A stretch of DNA of 64,000 bases from Pseudonocardia nematodicida (GCF_040105385.1 NZ_JBEDNQ010000003.1:372001-436000); one strand, 5' to 3'. Shown: positions 10,259-20,821, counted from the stretch's first letter. Notes: generated by a model from the sequence alone, not told the origin. Program-made: numbers and translations.

Positions 10259-10754
10259 GGACCCACCCCCGTCCGCCCCGTCCCGGGCATCCCGCGCGCC
10301 GCTTCCGGGGCGCGTCCCGGCGCCGCGGCCCTGCCCCGGGCCCCGCGCACCGGGACCAGCATCCGTCATCGGGCGTGGACGTGCAGTAAATCCTCGATCA
10401 CGACACGGCCTCCCGAACCGGACGTGCCCGGCTCGGCGCGGGAGATCGCCCGCCGCAGCGGGGCTTTCCACGGCCGATCCACGGTGTGGTCTCAGCGGTT
10501 CCACAGCTTCGGCTGGTGGACTCGGATCCGTCGGTGGGGCATCCGGAGACGGACCCTCCGACTCCCTGACGGGTCCGTCCGAGTGGCCCCGGGGCCCGGC
10601 GCTGGGGAGCGGCCGGTGTTCCCGGAGGAGCTCGGAACCGCCGTGCGGGGCCGGCCGGAGCTGGGGAGCCCCCGACCGGTCCCCGCACGGCAGCCCGGAC
10701 CCCGCCCGACCCCACGTCCGATCCGGTGGAACGGCACCCACTCGGTCGACGTCG
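10259..10754. other. Long intergenic region with two hairpins upstream of dnaE2
   Basis: About 500 bases without a convincing gene. GACGGACCC (10548-10556) pairs with GGGTCCGTC (10571-10579), and GCCGTGCGGGG (10640-10650) pairs with CCCCGCACGGC (10681-10691). An AT-richer patch lies near 10385. The reading frames here are antisense shadows. The divergent promoter of the peptidase gene is expected near 10260-10300 but no clear box is seen. Confidence 0.5.
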
Positions 10755-10777
10755 TCGAACGTGTGTTCGAGTAGGCT
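10755..10777 (+). promoter_or_regulatory. LexA box and -10 element of dnaE2
   Basis: TCGAACGTGTGTTCGA (10755-10770) is a perfect LexA operator. TAGGCT (10772-10777) follows as a -10 element only 6 bases before the GTG start at 10784. This implies a leaderless dnaE2 transcript fully blocked by LexA. Confidence 0.92.
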
Positions 10778-10783
10778 GCAGCG

Positions 10784-13700
10784 GTGGGCTGGCAGAATCC
10801 CGACGTCCCGTGGTCCGAGCTGGAGAGTGCGCTCTCCGGCCGGCCGGCGCGTGACGGGTCGAGCCTGCGCGGTGGACCGGAGGCCGACGGGGGCGACGCC
10901 CCGGCCTGGTCCGCGCACCGCGGGCCCTACGCACCGCCGGAGGGGCTGCGCCCGGGCGCGGCGACCGTCCCGTACGCGGAGCTGCACTGCCACTCGCACT
11001 TCAGCTTCCTGGACGGCGCGAGCGCCCCCGAGGAGCTCGTCGAACGGGCGGCCGAGCTGGGGCTCGAGGCGATCGCGCTCACCGACCACGACGGCATGTA
11101 CGGCGTGGTCCGGTTCGCCGAGGCCGCCCGCACGCTCGGGATGCGCACCGTCTTCGGGGCCGAGCTGAGCCTGGGCCTGTCCGGCCCGCAGAACGGCGTC
11201 GCCGATCCGGAGGGCGAGCACCTGCTGCTGCTCGCCCGCGGTCCGGACGGCTACCGCGCGCTGTGCCGCACGCTCTCCACCGCGCAGATGCGCGGCGGGG
11301 AGAAGGGCCGCCCGGTCTACGACCTCGACGAGGTGGTCGCCGACACCGCGGGCCGGGTGGTCGTGCTCACCGGCTGCCGCAAGGGTGCGGTGCGCCGGGC
11401 CCTGGACCGTGGCGGTCCGGAGGCGGCCGCCGCCGAGCTGGAACGGCTGGCGGCGCGGTTCGGCCGGGAGCACGTCCGCGTCGAGCTGACCGTGCACGGC
11501 GACCCGCTCGACACCGAGCGGAACGACGCGCTGGCCGCACTCGCCGCGGCGGCCGGCGTCGCGACCGTCGCCACCACCGCCGCCCACTACGCCGCACCGG
11601 ACCGCGCGCCGCTGGCCGCCACCGTCGCCGCGGTGCGGGCCCGGCGCAGCCTGGACGAGATCGACCCCTGGCTGCCCGCGGCGGGCACCGCCCACCTGCG
11701 GTCGGGCGAGGAGATGGCGATGCGGTTCGAGGACCGGCACCCGGGGGCGGTGGCCCGGGCCGCGGAGCTGGGCCGGGAGCTCGCGTTCGAGCTGCACCTG
11801 GTGGCGCCGGACCTTCCGCCGTTCGACGTACCGGAGGGGGAGACCGAGGCCTCCTGGCTGCGGGAGCTGACCGAGCGCGGCCGGATGGAGCGCTACGGCA
11901 GCCACGACGAGAACCCGTTCGCCGCCCGCACGGTCGAGCGCGAGCTGACGATCATCGAGGAGAAGAACTTCCCCGGCTACTTCCTGATCGTGGGAGACAT
12001 CGTGGACTTCTGCCGTCGCGAGGACATCTTCTGCCAGGGCCGGGGGTCCGCCGCGAACTCCGCGGTCTGCTACGCGCTGGGTATCACCAACGTCGACGCC
12101 GTCCGGCACGGCCTGTTGTTCGAACGGTTCCTGTCCCCGGACCGGGACGGCTACCCCGACATCGACCTGGACATCGAGTCCGGGCGCAGGGAGGAGGCCA
12201 TCCAGTACGTCTACCGCCGCTACGGCCGCCTCTACGCCGCCCAGGTCGCGAACGTGATCACCTACCGGCCGCGGTCGGCGATCCGGGACACCGCCCGCGC
12301 GCTCGGGTTCTCCCCCGGCCAGCAGGACGCCTGGAGCAAGCGGGTGGAGCGCTGGCACGCGCTGGAGGCCTCGGAGTTGCCGGACTCGATGCCCGAGCGG
12401 CTCGTCGACCTCGCCGGTCAGCTGCTGGGCGCGCCCCGCCACCTCGGCATCCACTCCGGCGGCATGGTCATCTGCGACCGGCCGGTGTCCGAGGTCGTCC
12501 CGGTGGAGTGGGCGCGGATGGCCGACCGGACCGTCGTCCAGTGGGACAAGGAGGACTGCGCCGCGGCCGGGCTGGTGAAGTTCGACCTGCTCGGCCTGGG
12601 CATGCTCACCGCGTTGCACCTGATGGTGGACCTGGTCGCCGGGAGCGACGGCACCCGGATCGCGCTGCACGAGATCGGCGAGTCCGACCCGGAGGTCTAC
12701 GCGATGCTCTCCCGGGCCGACTCGGTCGGGGTGTTCCAGGTGGAGTCCCGCGCCCAGATGGCGACGCTGCCGCGGCTGCGCCCGCGCGAGTTCTACGACC
12801 TGGTCGTCGAGGTCGCGCTGATCCGGCCGGGCCCGATCCAGGGCGGCTCGGTGCACCCCTACATCCGGCGCCGCAACGGGATCGACCGCTGGGAGCACGA
12901 CCACGAGCTGCTGAGACCGGCGCTGGACAAGACCCTGGGCATCCCGCTGTTCCAGGAGCAGATGATGCAGATCGCCGTCGACGTCGCCGGGTTCTCCGCC
13001 GCCGAGGCCGACGAGCTGCGCCGGGCGATGGGGGCCAAGCGCTCCACCGAGAAGATGGAACGGCTGCGCGGCCGGTTCTTCGACGGGATGGCGGCGAACG
13101 GGATCACCGGCGAGCTGGCGGAGACGATCTTCACCAAGATGCTGGCGTTCGCGAACTTCGGCTTCCCGGAGAGCCACTCGATCAGCTTCGCCGCGCTGGT
13201 CTACTACTCGGCCTGGTTCAAGCTCTACCACCCGGCGGCGTTCTGCGCGGGGCTGCTCAACGCGCAGCCGATGGGCTTCTACTCGCCGCAGTCACTCGTC
13301 GCCGACGCCCGCCGGCACGGCGTGCGGGTCCGGCGCCCGGACGTGAACGAGGGCCGGGCGGACGCGATCCTGCAGCCCGACCCGACCTCGACCGGCGGCT
13401 GGGCGATCCGGCTCGGCCTGGCCGGGATCCGCACGATCGGCACCGAGCTCGCCGAGACCCTCGACACCGAGCGGGTGTCCGGGGGGCCGTTCGCCGATCT
13501 CGCCGACCTGGCCCGGCGGGTCCGGCTGACCGGGCCGCAGGCCGAGGCGCTGGCCACCGCCGGCGCGTTCGGCTGCTTCGGGGTGGACCGCCGGGAGGCG
13601 TTGTGGGCGGCCGGCGTCGTCGCCGGGGTGCGGCCCGAGCACCTGCCGGGCACCGCCGTCGGGCTGACCGCTCCCGCGCTGCCCGGCATGACGGAGGCGG

Positions 13701-14122
13701 AGCTGACCGTCTCCGACGTGTGGGCCACCGGCGTCTCGCCCGACAGCCACCCGATCCAGCACCTGCGGGACAAGCTCGACGCGCTCGGCGCGATCCGGAT
13801 CGACCGGCTCGACGCCGTGGGCCGCCTCGCCGGTCCGGACGCGCCGCCCCGGGTGCTGGTCGGCGGGCTGGTGACGCACCGGCAGCGACCGGCGACGGCG
13901 GGCGGCGTGACGTTCGTGAACCTGGAGGACGAGTCCGGGATGCTCAACGTGACCTGCTCGGAGGGGCTCTGGGCGCGCTACCGGTCGGTCGCGCTGGGCA
14001 GCGCGGCGCTGCTGGTGCGCGGACGCCTGGAGCGCAGCCCCGAGGGCGTCCTGAACCTGCTCGCCGACCGCCTGCAGCGGATGCCGCTGGCCGTCACCGT
14101 GAGGTCCCGCGACTTCTGCTGA
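10784..14122 (+). CDS. dnaE2: Error-prone DNA polymerase DnaE2
   Basis: 1112 residues, typical of DnaE2. An N-terminal PHP domain shows AELHCHSHFSFLDGASAPEE and TDHDGMYG. The polymerase palm aspartates are in PDIDLDIESG (~residue 457). The GRGSAANS motif lies just before it and a helix-hairpin-helix region later. An OB-fold (VLVGGLVTHRQ, FVNLEDESG) ends the protein. It has the DnaE2-type N-terminus (GWQNPDVPW) rather than that of DnaE1. It performs SOS-induced translesion synthesis with ImuA' and ImuB, whose genes are 2.1 kb upstream. Start GTG 10784 is set by the LexA box and -10 directly before it. Confidence 0.96.
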   Translation: MGWQNPDVPWSELESALSGRPARDGSSLRGGPEADGGDAPAWSAHRGPYAPPEGLRPGAATVPYAELHCHSHFSFLDGASAPEELVERAAELGLEAIALTDHDGMYGVVRFAEAARTLGMRTVFGAELSLGLSGPQNGVADPEGEHLLLLARGPDGYRALCRTLSTAQMRGGEKGRPVYDLDEVVADTAGRVVVLTGCRKGAVRRALDRGGPEAAAAELERLAARFGREHVRVELTVHGDPLDTERNDALAALAAAAGVATVATTAAHYAAPDRAPLAATVAAVRARRSLDEIDPWLPAAGTAHLRSGEEMAMRFEDRHPGAVARAAELGRELAFELHLVAPDLPPFDVPEGETEASWLRELTERGRMERYGSHDENPFAARTVERELTIIEEKNFPGYFLIVGDIVDFCRREDIFCQGRGSAANSAVCYALGITNVDAVRHGLLFERFLSPDRDGYPDIDLDIESGRREEAIQYVYRRYGRLYAAQVANVITYRPRSAIRDTARALGFSPGQQDAWSKRVERWHALEASELPDSMPERLVDLAGQLLGAPRHLGIHSGGMVICDRPVSEVVPVEWARMADRTVVQWDKEDCAAAGLVKFDLLGLGMLTALHLMVDLVAGSDGTRIALHEIGESDPEVYAMLSRADSVGVFQVESRAQMATLPRLRPREFYDLVVEVALIRPGPIQGGSVHPYIRRRNGIDRWEHDHELLRPALDKTLGIPLFQEQMMQIAVDVAGFSAAEADELRRAMGAKRSTEKMERLRGRFFDGMAANGITGELAETIFTKMLAFANFGFPESHSISFAALVYYSAWFKLYHPAAFCAGLLNAQPMGFYSPQSLVADARRHGVRVRRPDVNEGRADAILQPDPTSTGGWAIRLGLAGIRTIGTELAETLDTERVSGGPFADLADLARRVRLTGPQAEALATAGAFGCFGVDRREALWAAGVVAGVRPEHLPGTAVGLTAPALPGMTEAELTVSDVWATGVSPDSHPIQHLRDKLDALGAIRIDRLDAVGRLAGPDAPPRVLVGGLVTHRQRPATAGGVTFVNLEDESGMLNVTCSEGLWARYRSVALGSAALLVRGRLERSPEGVLNLLADRLQRMPLAVTVRSRDFC

Positions 14123-14177
14123 TCGACCCGCCCCGCCCAGCCCAGCCCAGCCCAGTCCAGCCCCAATCCCCATCCAC

Positions 14178-14226
14178 GACTCATGGAGCTTTGGTTCGGT
14201 GCGACCGAACCAAAGCTCCATGAGTC
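14178..14226. terminator. Perfect 23-bp hairpin after dnaE2
   Basis: Arms 14178-14200 and 14204-14226 are perfectly complementary over 23 bp with a 3-base loop (GCG). The left arm begins GACTCATGGAGCTTTGG. Its composition is far less GC-rich than the surroundings. It lies between the convergent ends of dnaE2 and the permease gene; before it is a run of CCCAG repeats (14136-14160). Likely a bidirectional terminator, possibly a dispersed repeat. Confidence 0.75.
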
Positions 14227-14279
14227 GGGTGGGGGGTGGGGGGTGAGGCGGGGCGGCCGGGGGGACCGGGCGGCGGTGG

Positions 14280-14942
14280 TCAGGACCTGACCAGCGGGTT
14301 CCCCATCGCCATCGGGCGGGCGCCCATGGTCTGGCCGAACGCGTCGTAGAGGATGTAGGCGAACACCAGGCAGAAGCCGAAGGTGGTGATCCCGGCGATC
14401 GGGAACAGCCCGGCGAGCCCGGCGGTCACGCCGACGTAGGCGAGCACGAAGGTGATGTCGACCAGCACGAAACCGATGGTGAACATCAGCGGCAGCCGTA
14501 GCGTGGCCAGCGTGAGCAGGATGAACACCAGCGTGAACGACAGCAGGTAGGCCGACTGGATCGACGCGACCTGGTCGGCGCCCAGCGGGTCGCCGGTGCC
14601 GGCGTCGATGATCCAGCCGTTGTTCAGCGCCATCAGCAGCACGCCGAAGCTCGTCCAGAACGCCGAGAAGATGCCGAAGATCGCGGCGGTGACGCTGTCC
14701 CCGACCCGCAGCGCGACCATCGCCGAGAGCAGCAGGAACAGGCCCGCCGAGAAGGTGACGATCGGGATCATCCCGCCGGGCAGTGCGGTCGTGTCGAGGT
14801 AGCCGACGAACCACAGGCCCAGCGTGATGCCCGACGGCAGGAAGCAGATCAGGCCCATCAGGGCCGGGTTGGCGGTCGGCGGCGCGGCGGCAACGGGCGG
14901 TGCGGCGGCGTGTGCACCGGCGGTCTCGCTCTCCACACTCAT
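14280..14942 (-). CDS. GPR1/FUN34/YaaH (SatP-type) acetate/succinate permease
   Basis: 220 residues with six predicted membrane helices. The family signature near the first helix reads NPALMGL (consensus NPAPLGL), followed by GLWFVGYL. The family imports acetate or succinate, or exports ammonia-linked acids, in bacteria and yeast. Start ATG 14942 is chosen because AGGAG lies 7 bases upstream; an ATG 36 bases further upstream lacks such a site. The N-terminal ~30 residues are Ala/Pro-rich and cytosolic. Monocistronic, ending at the 14178 hairpin. The substrate is inferred from the family only. Confidence 0.88.
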   Translation of the reverse strand: MSVESETAGAHAAAPPVAAAPPTANPALMGLICFLPSGITLGLWFVGYLDTTALPGGMIPIVTFSAGLFLLLSAMVALRVGDSVTAAIFGIFSAFWTSFGVLLMALNNGWIIDAGTGDPLGADQVASIQSAYLLSFTLVFILLTLATLRLPLMFTIGFVLVDITFVLAYVGVTAGLAGLFPIAGITTFGFCLVFAYILYDAFGQTMGARPMAMGNPLVRS

Positions 14943-15210
14943 GGCGGACTCCTCGTCGAGTTGGGCCGGTCGGCGCACCGGCTGTGTGATTCTGCTCTCG
15001 ACGAGATCGTCTCCGGCCCCTCCGGAAGGTCAGACCGCATCCCCTCCGCCGGAGGCACGCGGTGCGGGCGTTTCCGCAGTTCAGATAGCGATCGTCCCCT
15101 CCTTCGACGGCACGTACGCGCCGTTCGGTCAGGTCGGGGGCGACCCCGCGGGACGCCGGCGGCACCGCCTCCGGGTCGATGCCCGGCGGCGGTGGCGCGT
15201 CGGCTGCGGG

Positions 15211-16209
15211 TCAGGCCGCGGCGGCCCGGCGGACGGCGCGGCGGGCGATCGACACCGCGACGTCGAAGGCGTTCTGGGTGGAGGCGATCCGGGCGATCCC
15301 CTGCCCGGCGATGTCGAACGCGGTCCCGTGCGCCGGTGTCGCGATCACCACCGGCAGGCCGCCCTGCACCGTCACCCCGCCGTCGAAGCCGAGCAGCTTG
15401 ATCGCGATCTGGCCCTGGTCGTGGTACATGGTGACGATGCCGTCGTAGCGCTCCCTGGCCAGAAAGATCGTGTCCGACGGGAACGGGCCCGCGACGTCGA
15501 TCCCGCCGGCCCGCGCGGCCTCCACCGCCGGCCGGATGTGGTCGATCTCGTGCCGGCCGAACAGCCCGTTCTCGCCGTTGTGCGGGTTGAGCGCGCACAC
15601 CCCGAGGCGGGGAGCGTCGAGCCCGGAGTCGCGCAGCAGGGTGTGCAGCAACCCGATCGCCGCGGTCACGTTCGGCGCGGTCACCCGCTCGCCGACGTCG
15701 GCGATGCTGACGTGGCTGGTCACCCGGGCCGTCCACAACCCGTCGATGATGTTGATCTCCGAGGTGACGCCCTCGTGGCCGAGCTCGCGGGCGAACCAGC
15801 GCAGCTCGTCCTCCTCGTGCATCCCGGCCATGCTCAGGCTGGTCTTGTTCAGCGGGGTGAACACGATCCCGTCGATCTCCCCGGCGCGGGCCATCGCCAG
15901 GGCGCGCAGGAGCTGGTGCATCGCGCGACGGCCGGCCTCCTCCGAGATCTGCTTCGGCGGGATCGGCCCGGCCTCCGTGCCGTCGTCGAGCAGGACGACG
16001 TGTCCGGGGCCGGGGGTCCCGGCGATCGGGACCTCGACACCGGCGACCGCCGCGGCGGCGTCGAGCTCGGCGCGGGAGGCGAGGACGGTGATCTCGGCCG
16101 CCTCCCGGTTGGCCGGGTCCGCGAGCAGCCGGGCGGCCAGTTCGGGGCCGACGCCGGCCGGGTCACCCAGGGTGACGGCGATCCGGGGGTGGGCAGCGCG
16201 GTCGGTCAT
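15211..16209 (-). CDS. PdxA-family NAD-dependent dehydrogenase (PdxA2-like)
   Basis: 332 residues with PdxA hallmarks: VTLGDPAGVGPE at the N-terminus, FTPLNKTSL, the metal-binding HDQG in MYHDQGQIAIK, and HGTAFDIAGQG near the end. PdxA oxidises 4-phosphohydroxythreonine in DXP-dependent vitamin B6 synthesis. Actinobacteria generally make B6 with PdxS/PdxT, and no other pdx gene is nearby. A PdxA2-type role in 4-phospho-threonate/erythronate breakdown is therefore more likely (inference). AAGGAGAT sits 7 bases before ATG 16209. It is divergent from folD. Confidence 0.85.
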   Translation of the reverse strand: MTDRAAHPRIAVTLGDPAGVGPELAARLLADPANREAAEITVLASRAELDAAAAVAGVEVPIAGTPGPGHVVLLDDGTEAGPIPPKQISEEAGRRAMHQLLRALAMARAGEIDGIVFTPLNKTSLSMAGMHEEDELRWFARELGHEGVTSEINIIDGLWTARVTSHVSIADVGERVTAPNVTAAIGLLHTLLRDSGLDAPRLGVCALNPHNGENGLFGRHEIDHIRPAVEAARAGGIDVAGPFPSDTIFLARERYDGIVTMYHDQGQIAIKLLGFDGGVTVQGGLPVVIATPAHGTAFDIAGQGIARIASTQNAFDVAVSIARRAVRRAAAA

Positions 16210-16255
16210 CGGCGATCTCCTTCGATCGTCTGGCCGGGCGAGTGATCGTGGATGC

Positions 16256-16261
16256 TATAGG
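16256..16261 (+). promoter_or_regulatory. Probable folD -10 element in the divergent pdxA2/folD region
   Basis: TATAGG is the best -10-like hexamer in the 133-base divergent gap; transcription would start about 75 bases before folD. No ZTP-riboswitch core was found. Confidence 0.4.
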
Positions 16262-16342
16262 ATTCTCCGGTTCGCGTCACCGTTCGCGGGGCGGTCCCGG
16301 TCGAGTTGGTCGTCCGCGGCGGGCTCCTGCGAGGATGGCGAT

Positions 16343-17197
16343 GTGAGCGCACGGGTGATGGACGGCAAGGCGACGCTGGCGGAGATGCTGGAGGACCTGC
16401 GGGCCCGGGTCGAGAAGCTGACCGCGGCGGGGACGACGCCCGGGCTCGGCACGGTGCTGGTCGGCGACGACCCCGGGTCGCACGCCTACGTCCGCGGCAA
16501 GCACCGGGACTGCGCCAAGGTCGGCATCACCTCGCTGCAACGCGAGCTGCCCGCGGACGCGAGCCAGGCACAGGTCTCCGAGGTCATCGACGAGCTGAAC
16601 GCCGACCCGACCTGCACCGGCTTCATCGTCCAGCTGCCGCTGCCCGCCGGGCTCGACTCCGGCGCGGCGCTGGAGCGGGTCGACCCGGCCAAGGACGCCG
16701 ACGGACTGCACCCGGTCAACCTCGGGCGGCTGGTGCTGGGTGAGCCCGGCCCGCTGCCCTGCACCCCGCGCGGGATCGTGGAGCTGTGCCGGCGGTTCGG
16801 CGTCGAGCTGGACGGGGCGCGGGTGGTCGTCGTCGGCCGGGGTGTGACGGTCGGGCGGCCATTGGGGCTGCTGCTGACCCGGCGTTCCGAGAACGCGACC
16901 GTGACCCTGTGCCACACCGGCACCCGGGACCTTACCGCGCACCTGCGGGAGGCCGACGTCGTCGTCGCGGCCGCGGGGAAGGCGGGGCTGATCACCGCGG
17001 ACCAGATCAAGCCCGGTGCGGCGGTGCTGGACGTCGGGGTCACCCGGACCGATCTGGGTCTGGTCGGCGACGTGGCGCCGGAGGTCACCGAGGTCGCCGG
17101 CCTCCTGGCGCCGATGCCCGGCGGTGTCGGCCCGATGACGCGGGGGATGCTGCTGACGAACGTCGTCGAGGCAGCTGAACGGAGCTTGTCGGAGTGA
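16343..17197 (+). CDS. folD: Bifunctional methylene-THF dehydrogenase / cyclohydrolase FolD
   Basis: 284 residues, normal length. It interconverts 5,10-methylene-THF and 10-formyl-THF, supplying the formyl donor used by PurN and PurH. Visible motifs: VGDDPGSHAYVRGKHRDC with the catalytic Tyr/Lys, QLPLPAG, VDPAKDADGLHPVN, PCTPRGIVE, the NADP loop GRGVTVGRPLGLLL and MPGGVGPMT. GTG 16343 has GAGGA 7 bases upstream; GTG/ATG codons at 16355/16358 are weaker alternatives. Followed after 28 bases by a DUF3017 gene, the same pairing as in mycobacteria. Confidence 0.95.
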   Translation: MSARVMDGKATLAEMLEDLRARVEKLTAAGTTPGLGTVLVGDDPGSHAYVRGKHRDCAKVGITSLQRELPADASQAQVSEVIDELNADPTCTGFIVQLPLPAGLDSGAALERVDPAKDADGLHPVNLGRLVLGEPGPLPCTPRGIVELCRRFGVELDGARVVVVGRGVTVGRPLGLLLTRRSENATVTLCHTGTRDLTAHLREADVVVAAAGKAGLITADQIKPGAAVLDVGVTRTDLGLVGDVAPEVTEVAGLLAPMPGGVGPMTRGMLLTNVVEAAERSLSE

Positions 17198-17230
17198 GCA
17201 TCGGCACCGAACGGAGCTTGTCGGAGTGAG
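17177..17230 (+). repeat. 22-bp direct repeat spanning the folD stop and the next start
   Basis: The segment 17177-17198, which includes the folD stop codon, is repeated exactly at 17209-17230, where it supplies GGAG motifs and the GTG start of the next gene. The unit begins GAACGGAGCTTG. A small tandem duplication created or reset the translation start of the downstream gene. Confidence 0.85.
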
Positions 17231-17525
17231 TGCGGCGCAGCGTCTGCGGGCGCGGCTGCGCACCCACTGGCCGCTGCTCGTCGTCCTGGCGACCGTGCTG
17301 CTCGGTCTGCAGCGGGTGGTCACCGAGCACTGGCGGGAGGGCTCCGCGCTGTTCGGGATCGCGATGCTGGCCGCGGCCGGGATGCGGCTCGCGCTGCCGC
17401 CGGACCGGGTCGGGCTGCTGGCCATCCGTGGCCGGCACGCCGACGCCCTGATCTACGGCGGGTTCGGTGTGGTGGTCCTGGCCCTCGCGATGACGATCAC
17501 GCGAGGCTCCCTGTCGGTGGGCTGA
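17226..17525 (+). CDS. DUF3017 small membrane protein
   Basis: 99 residues with three hydrophobic helices (about 15-27, 40-57, 75-93). Matches the DUF3017 family that follows folD in many actinobacteria (Rv3355c type). Start GTG 17226 lies inside the second copy of the 22-bp repeat, so the ribosome binding region was copied from the end of folD. Function unknown; it is probably cotranscribed with folD. Confidence 0.75.
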   Translation: MSAAQRLRARLRTHWPLLVVLATVLLGLQRVVTEHWREGSALFGIAMLAAAGMRLALPPDRVGLLAIRGRHADALIYGGFGVVVLALAMTITRGSLSVG

Positions 17526-17896
17526 GTCCTCAGCGGCGGGTGTCTCCCGGGTACACCGGGTGTGCGGGTCGGCGGGTCGGCGGTCGACGCGGGCCGGCGG
17601 GGCGCTTGCTGCCGGGGCGTCCGGGGCCGGTGCTCGTGGCCTCGACGCGCGGCACACGGCGTGCCGGGTCGGGAGCGGGAGGCCCGAGCGGGGAGCGGGG
17701 CATCGCTGTGATAATGATCATCAGTATGAAGATTCTACCCGCCCGTCGGACACATTCGGTGACAGGGGCACGAGATCATCCGGGATTTCGGGCGCTGTAA
17801 AGGGCTTACCTGCACGAACGGACTAAAAGATCGTGTCTCGCAAAGTGGCGATCTTCAGGCATCCGAGGGAGCCGGCGGGGTGGCCCGGGAACGCGG
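17526..17896. other. Convergent gap between DUF3017 and icd holding an orphan Fur/Zur-type palindrome
   Basis: 370 bases without a recognised gene. It contains the AT-rich palindrome listed separately at 17709-17723 and a 7-bp hairpin AAGATCG/CGATCTT (17825-17831 with 17851-17857). Short open frames start beside the palindrome on both strands: 24 codons from 17725 (+) and 57 codons from 17703 (-). Neither has a ribosome binding site or a clear relative. Confidence 0.45.
17709..17723. promoter_or_regulatory. Fur/Zur-box-like palindrome
   Basis: TGATAATGATCATCA is a 7-1-7 palindrome with one mismatched pair, the form and composition of Zur/Fur-family operators in actinobacteria. It stands out as AT-rich in a ~75% GC region. 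No adjacent recognised metal gene. Confidence 0.5.
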
Positions 17897-17928
17897 ACGG
17901 GGGCCCACCGCAGGAGGTGGGCCCCCGT
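17897..17928. terminator. Terminator of icd
   Basis: ACGGGGGCCCACC (17897-17909) and GGTGGGCCCCCGT (17916-17928) form a perfect 13-bp stem with a 6-base loop, 17 bases past the icd stop. Confidence 0.85.
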
Positions 17929-17945
17929 CGTCGTGCGGCGGTGGG

Positions 17946-20177
<2,232 letters not shown>

Positions 20178-20436
20178 CGGGTGTCTGGCCTGCCTCGGGG
20201 TCGTCGGGTGCTGGCGAATCTGTGCGGCCCTGCGCGACGCCGGTGCGTGCCCGGGATGACCGGGCGGGCCCCCGGCGCGGCGACCCGCTTCCGCCGGACA
20301 CGCTATCCCGAGGCCACGGCGTACCGCCCGCAGGAGTAACCGGTCCGACACCCGCGCGGAGGATCCGGGGAAGCGGTGTCTCCAGCGGCTACCGTGGGTG
20401 CGACGACCGCCCGTCCCGACCCGAGGAGCGACCCGC

Positions 20437-20772
20437 GTGCCGAGGACGTCCATTCCGGGCCTGAGCAAGTCCTGGCTGCACGGCTGGCCGCTGGTCGGTC
20501 TGATCGCGGTCGGGCTGACCGCGATCGCCCTGCTGCACGGTGGCGTGACCGGCGGGCTGGGCGAGTCGGGCGCGTGCACCATGACCGTGCAGGCCGCCGA
20601 CGTCGTCGTGCGCGCCGCGCCGAGCGGGACCGCGCAGCCGCTGGAGACCCTCGCGCAGGGCGAGAACGTCGCCGCGGAGGCGATCGTCGACGCCGGCTAC
20701 CGCAAGCTCACCGGCGGCGAGCGCTGGGTGCCCGCGGACAGCGTCGCGGCGACGGCCGGGAGCGTGTGCTGA
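20437..20772 (+). CDS. Small membrane-anchored protein with SH3-like fold
   Basis: 111 residues: one hydrophobic helix (about 17-36, WPLVGLIAVGLTAIALLHGG), then a ~70-residue extracytoplasmic part. The segment ADVVVRAAPSGTAQPLETLAQGE resembles bacterial SH3 (SH3b) repeats, which often bind cell wall. Cysteines near residues 48 and 111 could form a disulfide. Start GTG 20437 has GAGGAG 8 bases upstream. The family is common in Pseudonocardiaceae as a hypothetical protein. Function unknown. Confidence 0.65.
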   Translation: MPRTSIPGLSKSWLHGWPLVGLIAVGLTAIALLHGGVTGGLGESGACTMTVQAADVVVRAAPSGTAQPLETLAQGENVAAEAIVDAGYRKLTGGERWVPADSVAATAGSVC

Positions 20773-20821
20773 CACTCGGGACACCCGGGCGGTTGCACAC
20801 CGTGATCAGCGATACGGGACA

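Noticed and set aside
10259..13231. Upstream extension of the M28 peptidase frame through dnaE2
   Set aside because: The signal peptide and lipobox place the real start at 10258; the extension is antisense to dnaE2.
16210..16342. Possible ZTP (pfl) riboswitch before folD
   Set aside because: The conserved core of the motif was not found in the 133-base gap.
17530..17703. 57-codon basic Pro-rich minus-strand frame beside the Zur-like box
   Set aside because: No ribosome binding site and no match to zinc-related ribosomal proteins (L28, L31, L33, S14, S18) by eye; mentioned only as part of the gap.
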